8,672 nt of DNA, taken from contig JAQGIJ010000190.1 of NCBI GenBank assembly GCA_028291285.1, forward strand, positions 1 through 8,672. The letters run 5' to 3'. The position numbers and the translations under genes are program-made. Position 1 is the stretch's first letter, and the number at the start of each line of letters is the position of its first letter. The notes beneath the pieces were generated by a model. That model was not told where the DNA came from and ran no database searches. It was given only the letters and a program-made list of their open reading frames with translations. This document shows positions 7,419-8,672 of the stretch, in pieces. Source of the stretch: Phenylobacterium sp. (GTDB taxonomy: Bacteria > Pseudomonadota > Alphaproteobacteria > Caulobacterales > Caulobacteraceae).

Positions 7419-8093
7419 ATGACCATGAAGACACTGGCGCTCGCCGCCTGCGCCGGCGCTGCTGCGCTCGCCTACGGCGCCACCGCGCTTGCTCAAGCCG
7501 CCGCACCCGCGGCCGCCGCGCCCGCCATCACCTACGGAGCGCCGATCAACGGCCTCTGCACCCTGTCCCTCGACGGCGCCGTGGGCGCCTCGACGGTCGG
7601 CAAGTACGTCGACACCCGCCTCGGGCAGATCGGCGCCCAGGTGAACGCCGAACTCAGCGGAGAGAAGGGCGCCATCGACACCGAGGCGCGGACGCTGGAA
7701 GGCCAGCGCGCCACCGTCGACCAGAACACCTTCGAGCAGCGCGCCGCGGCCCTGCAGGTGCGTGAGAACGCCCTGGAGCGGAAGGCGCAAATGCGCGAGC
7801 GCGAGATGCAGGCGACCCAGCAGCAGGCCGTCGGCCGGGTGCTCAACGAGATGAAGCCGCTGATCGCCCAGGCGGCGCAGCAGAAGAACTGCGCGATCCT
7901 GCTCGATCGCAGCTCGGTCGTGATGGTGAACCCGGCCATGGACATCACGCCTGCCGTGGTGACCGCGCTCAACGGCAGGCTCACCCAGTTCGCCTTCGAG
8001 CGCACCCGGCTCGACCAGCCGCAGGCGGGCGCCGCGCCGCCGGTGACGCAGACGCCGTCGCAGGCGCCTGCCCGTCCCGCCACCCGCAAATAG
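7419..8093 (+). CDS. skp: OmpH/Skp family periplasmic chaperone
   Basis: Skp-family proteins are periplasmic trimeric chaperones that hold unfolded outer membrane proteins on their way to BAM. From ATG 7419 the protein has 224 residues. A signal peptide ends ALA (23-25) before Gln26, followed by a short Ala/Pro stretch. A first body strand (about 45-52) leads to a long charged, Gln- and Ala-rich helical region (about 58-155) fitting the coiled-coil tentacles. Then CAILLDRSSVVMVNPAMDIT (158-177) matches the family's conserved C-terminal body strands and DIT motif. A Pro/Thr/Gln-rich tail of about 28 residues extends beyond the family core (E. coli Skp is 161 residues as a precursor). Cys47 and Cys158 fall in the two body strands. 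The gene starts 5 bases after bamA. An in-frame ATG at 7425 is an equally possible start. Its place between bamA and lpxD is the standard one. Confidence 0.92.
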   Translation: MTMKTLALAACAGAAALAYGATALAQAAAPAAAAPAITYGAPINGLCTLSLDGAVGASTVGKYVDTRLGQIGAQVNAELSGEKGAIDTEARTLEGQRATVDQNTFEQRAAALQVRENALERKAQMREREMQATQQQAVGRVLNEMKPLIAQAAQQKNCAILLDRSSVVMVNPAMDITPAVVTALNGRLTQFAFERTRLDQPQAGAAPPVTQTPSQAPARPATRK

Positions 8094-8124
8094 ACCTGCC
8101 AGCGCGGATCGCCGCACGCACGTC

Positions 8125-8672
8125 ATGCCCGATCCGCGATTCTTTGAAGAGCTTGGCCCCGTCCTGCTCGGGCGCCTGGCGGCCGCCGCCGGGGCCGAGC
8201 TGACCGAGCCGGCGGCCGCCGCCCGGCCGATCCGGGCCGTGGCCATCCTCAGCCGCGCCGGACCGGAGACGGTCACCTTCCTCGCCGACCGCAGGCATGC
8301 CGACACCCTCGCTGGGAGCCGCGCAGGGGCCTGCTTCGTCACGCCGAAGGACGCTGGGGCGCTGCCCGCCGGCTGCGTGGCGCTGCTGACGCCCACACCG
8401 CAGGCCGCCTATGCGGCGGCGGCCCAACGCCTGCACCGCCCCAGGGCCGCGGGCGTGCAGGCCATCGCTGCCGACGTGCGGCTGGCGGATGGGGTGCGGC
8501 TCGCGCCCGGCGTGGTGATCGGGCCCGGCGTCCAGATCGGCTCCAGGACGGAGATCGGCGCGAACACGGTGATCGGGCCGGGTGTCACCATCGGCCGCAA
8601 CTGCCAGATCTCGGGCCAGGTGACGATCGGCTTCGCCATGATCGGCGACCGGGTGAAGATCCTCGCCGGCGC
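8125..8672 (+). CDS. lpxD: UDP-3-O-acyl-glucosamine N-acyltransferase LpxD, N-terminal part (cut by the right edge)
   Basis: LpxD is a cytoplasmic trimeric enzyme that adds the second 3-hydroxyacyl chain to UDP-3-O-acyl-glucosamine, the third step of lipid A synthesis. The window holds the first 182 codons. The start MPDPRFFEELGP resembles caulobacterial LpxD proteins. The N-terminal uridine-binding domain includes VTFLADRRHADTL and GACFVTP, then a YAAAAQRLHRPR linker. From about residue 118 the left-handed beta-helix hexapeptide repeats begin (VVIGPGVQIGS, TEIGANTVIGPGVTIG), running into IGDRVKILAGA at the edge. The catalytic His and the acyl carrier protein-binding C-terminus lie outside. 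The start is 31 bases after skp, with only a weak Shine-Dalgarno-like region. In related genomes fabZ and lpxA follow; that cannot be seen here. Confidence 0.95.
   Translation, partial: MPDPRFFEELGPVLLGRLAAAAGAELTEPAAAARPIRAVAILSRAGPETVTFLADRRHADTLAGSRAGACFVTPKDAGALPAGCVALLTPTPQAAYAAAAQRLHRPRAAGVQAIAADVRLADGVRLAPGVVIGPGVQIGSRTEIGANTVIGPGVTIGRNCQISGQVTIGFAMIGDRVKILAG

Noticed and set aside
6304..7506. Long open frame on the minus strand (about 400 codons) opposite bamA.
   Set aside because: It is an antisense shadow caused by high GC content; the protein is low in complexity and matches no family, while the + strand codes for the BamA barrel.
8104..8115. Small inverted repeat GCGG-ATCG-CCGC in the skp-lpxD gap, considered as a terminator.
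   Set aside because: The stem has only 4 base pairs and no T-run follows; lpxD starts 9 bases later. It is chance in GC-rich DNA.
1..8672. A novel defence, mobile or biosynthetic system.
   Set aside because: Every gene belongs to the widely conserved pyrH-to-lpxD core cluster with standard order and orientation; no gene of unknown family, repeat array or mobile-element signature is present.

Overview
The window is GC-rich (by eye roughly two thirds G+C or more) and every gene lies on the + strand. Gene content, gene order and protein style point to an alphaproteobacterium, most likely of the Caulobacterales (Caulobacter/Phenylobacterium type). This assignment is by recognition of the proteins, not by a database search.

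The layout is the classic conserved cluster pyrH - frr - uppS - cdsA - dxr - rseP - bamA - skp(ompH) - lpxD. The first gene is cut at the left edge (only the last 60 codons of pyrH) and the last is cut at the right edge (first 182 codons of lpxD). Gaps are short (5 to 43 bases) and uppS/cdsA/dxr overlap, so the whole stretch can be one transcription unit. No stretch above 300 bases lacks a gene. I see no RNA gene, insertion sequence, CRISPR array, convincing promoter or terminator.

The genes work together in growth and envelope building. PyrH makes UDP, and Frr recycles ribosomes. Dxr commits carbon to the MEP isoprenoid route, and UppS uses isoprenoid precursors to make the undecaprenyl lipid carrier. 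CdsA makes CDP-diacylglycerol for phospholipids. RseP is the intramembrane protease of envelope signalling. BamA and Skp fold outer membrane proteins, and LpxD makes lipid A.

The main oddity is at uppS. Its reading frame has no stop at the normal end of the protein and stays open, in a different frame from cdsA, until it merges in frame with dxr (stop at 3607). A single missing base near 1571-1590 would restore a 253-residue UppS ending in an ATGA overlap with cdsA, so this is either a frameshift (sequencing or real) or a natural lost stop. Smaller points of interest are an Ala/Pro-rich linker between the BamA signal peptide and POTRA1, cysteine pairs in BamA and Skp, and unusual prolines in UppS. 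I found no evidence of a previously undescribed system; this is a conserved core region.
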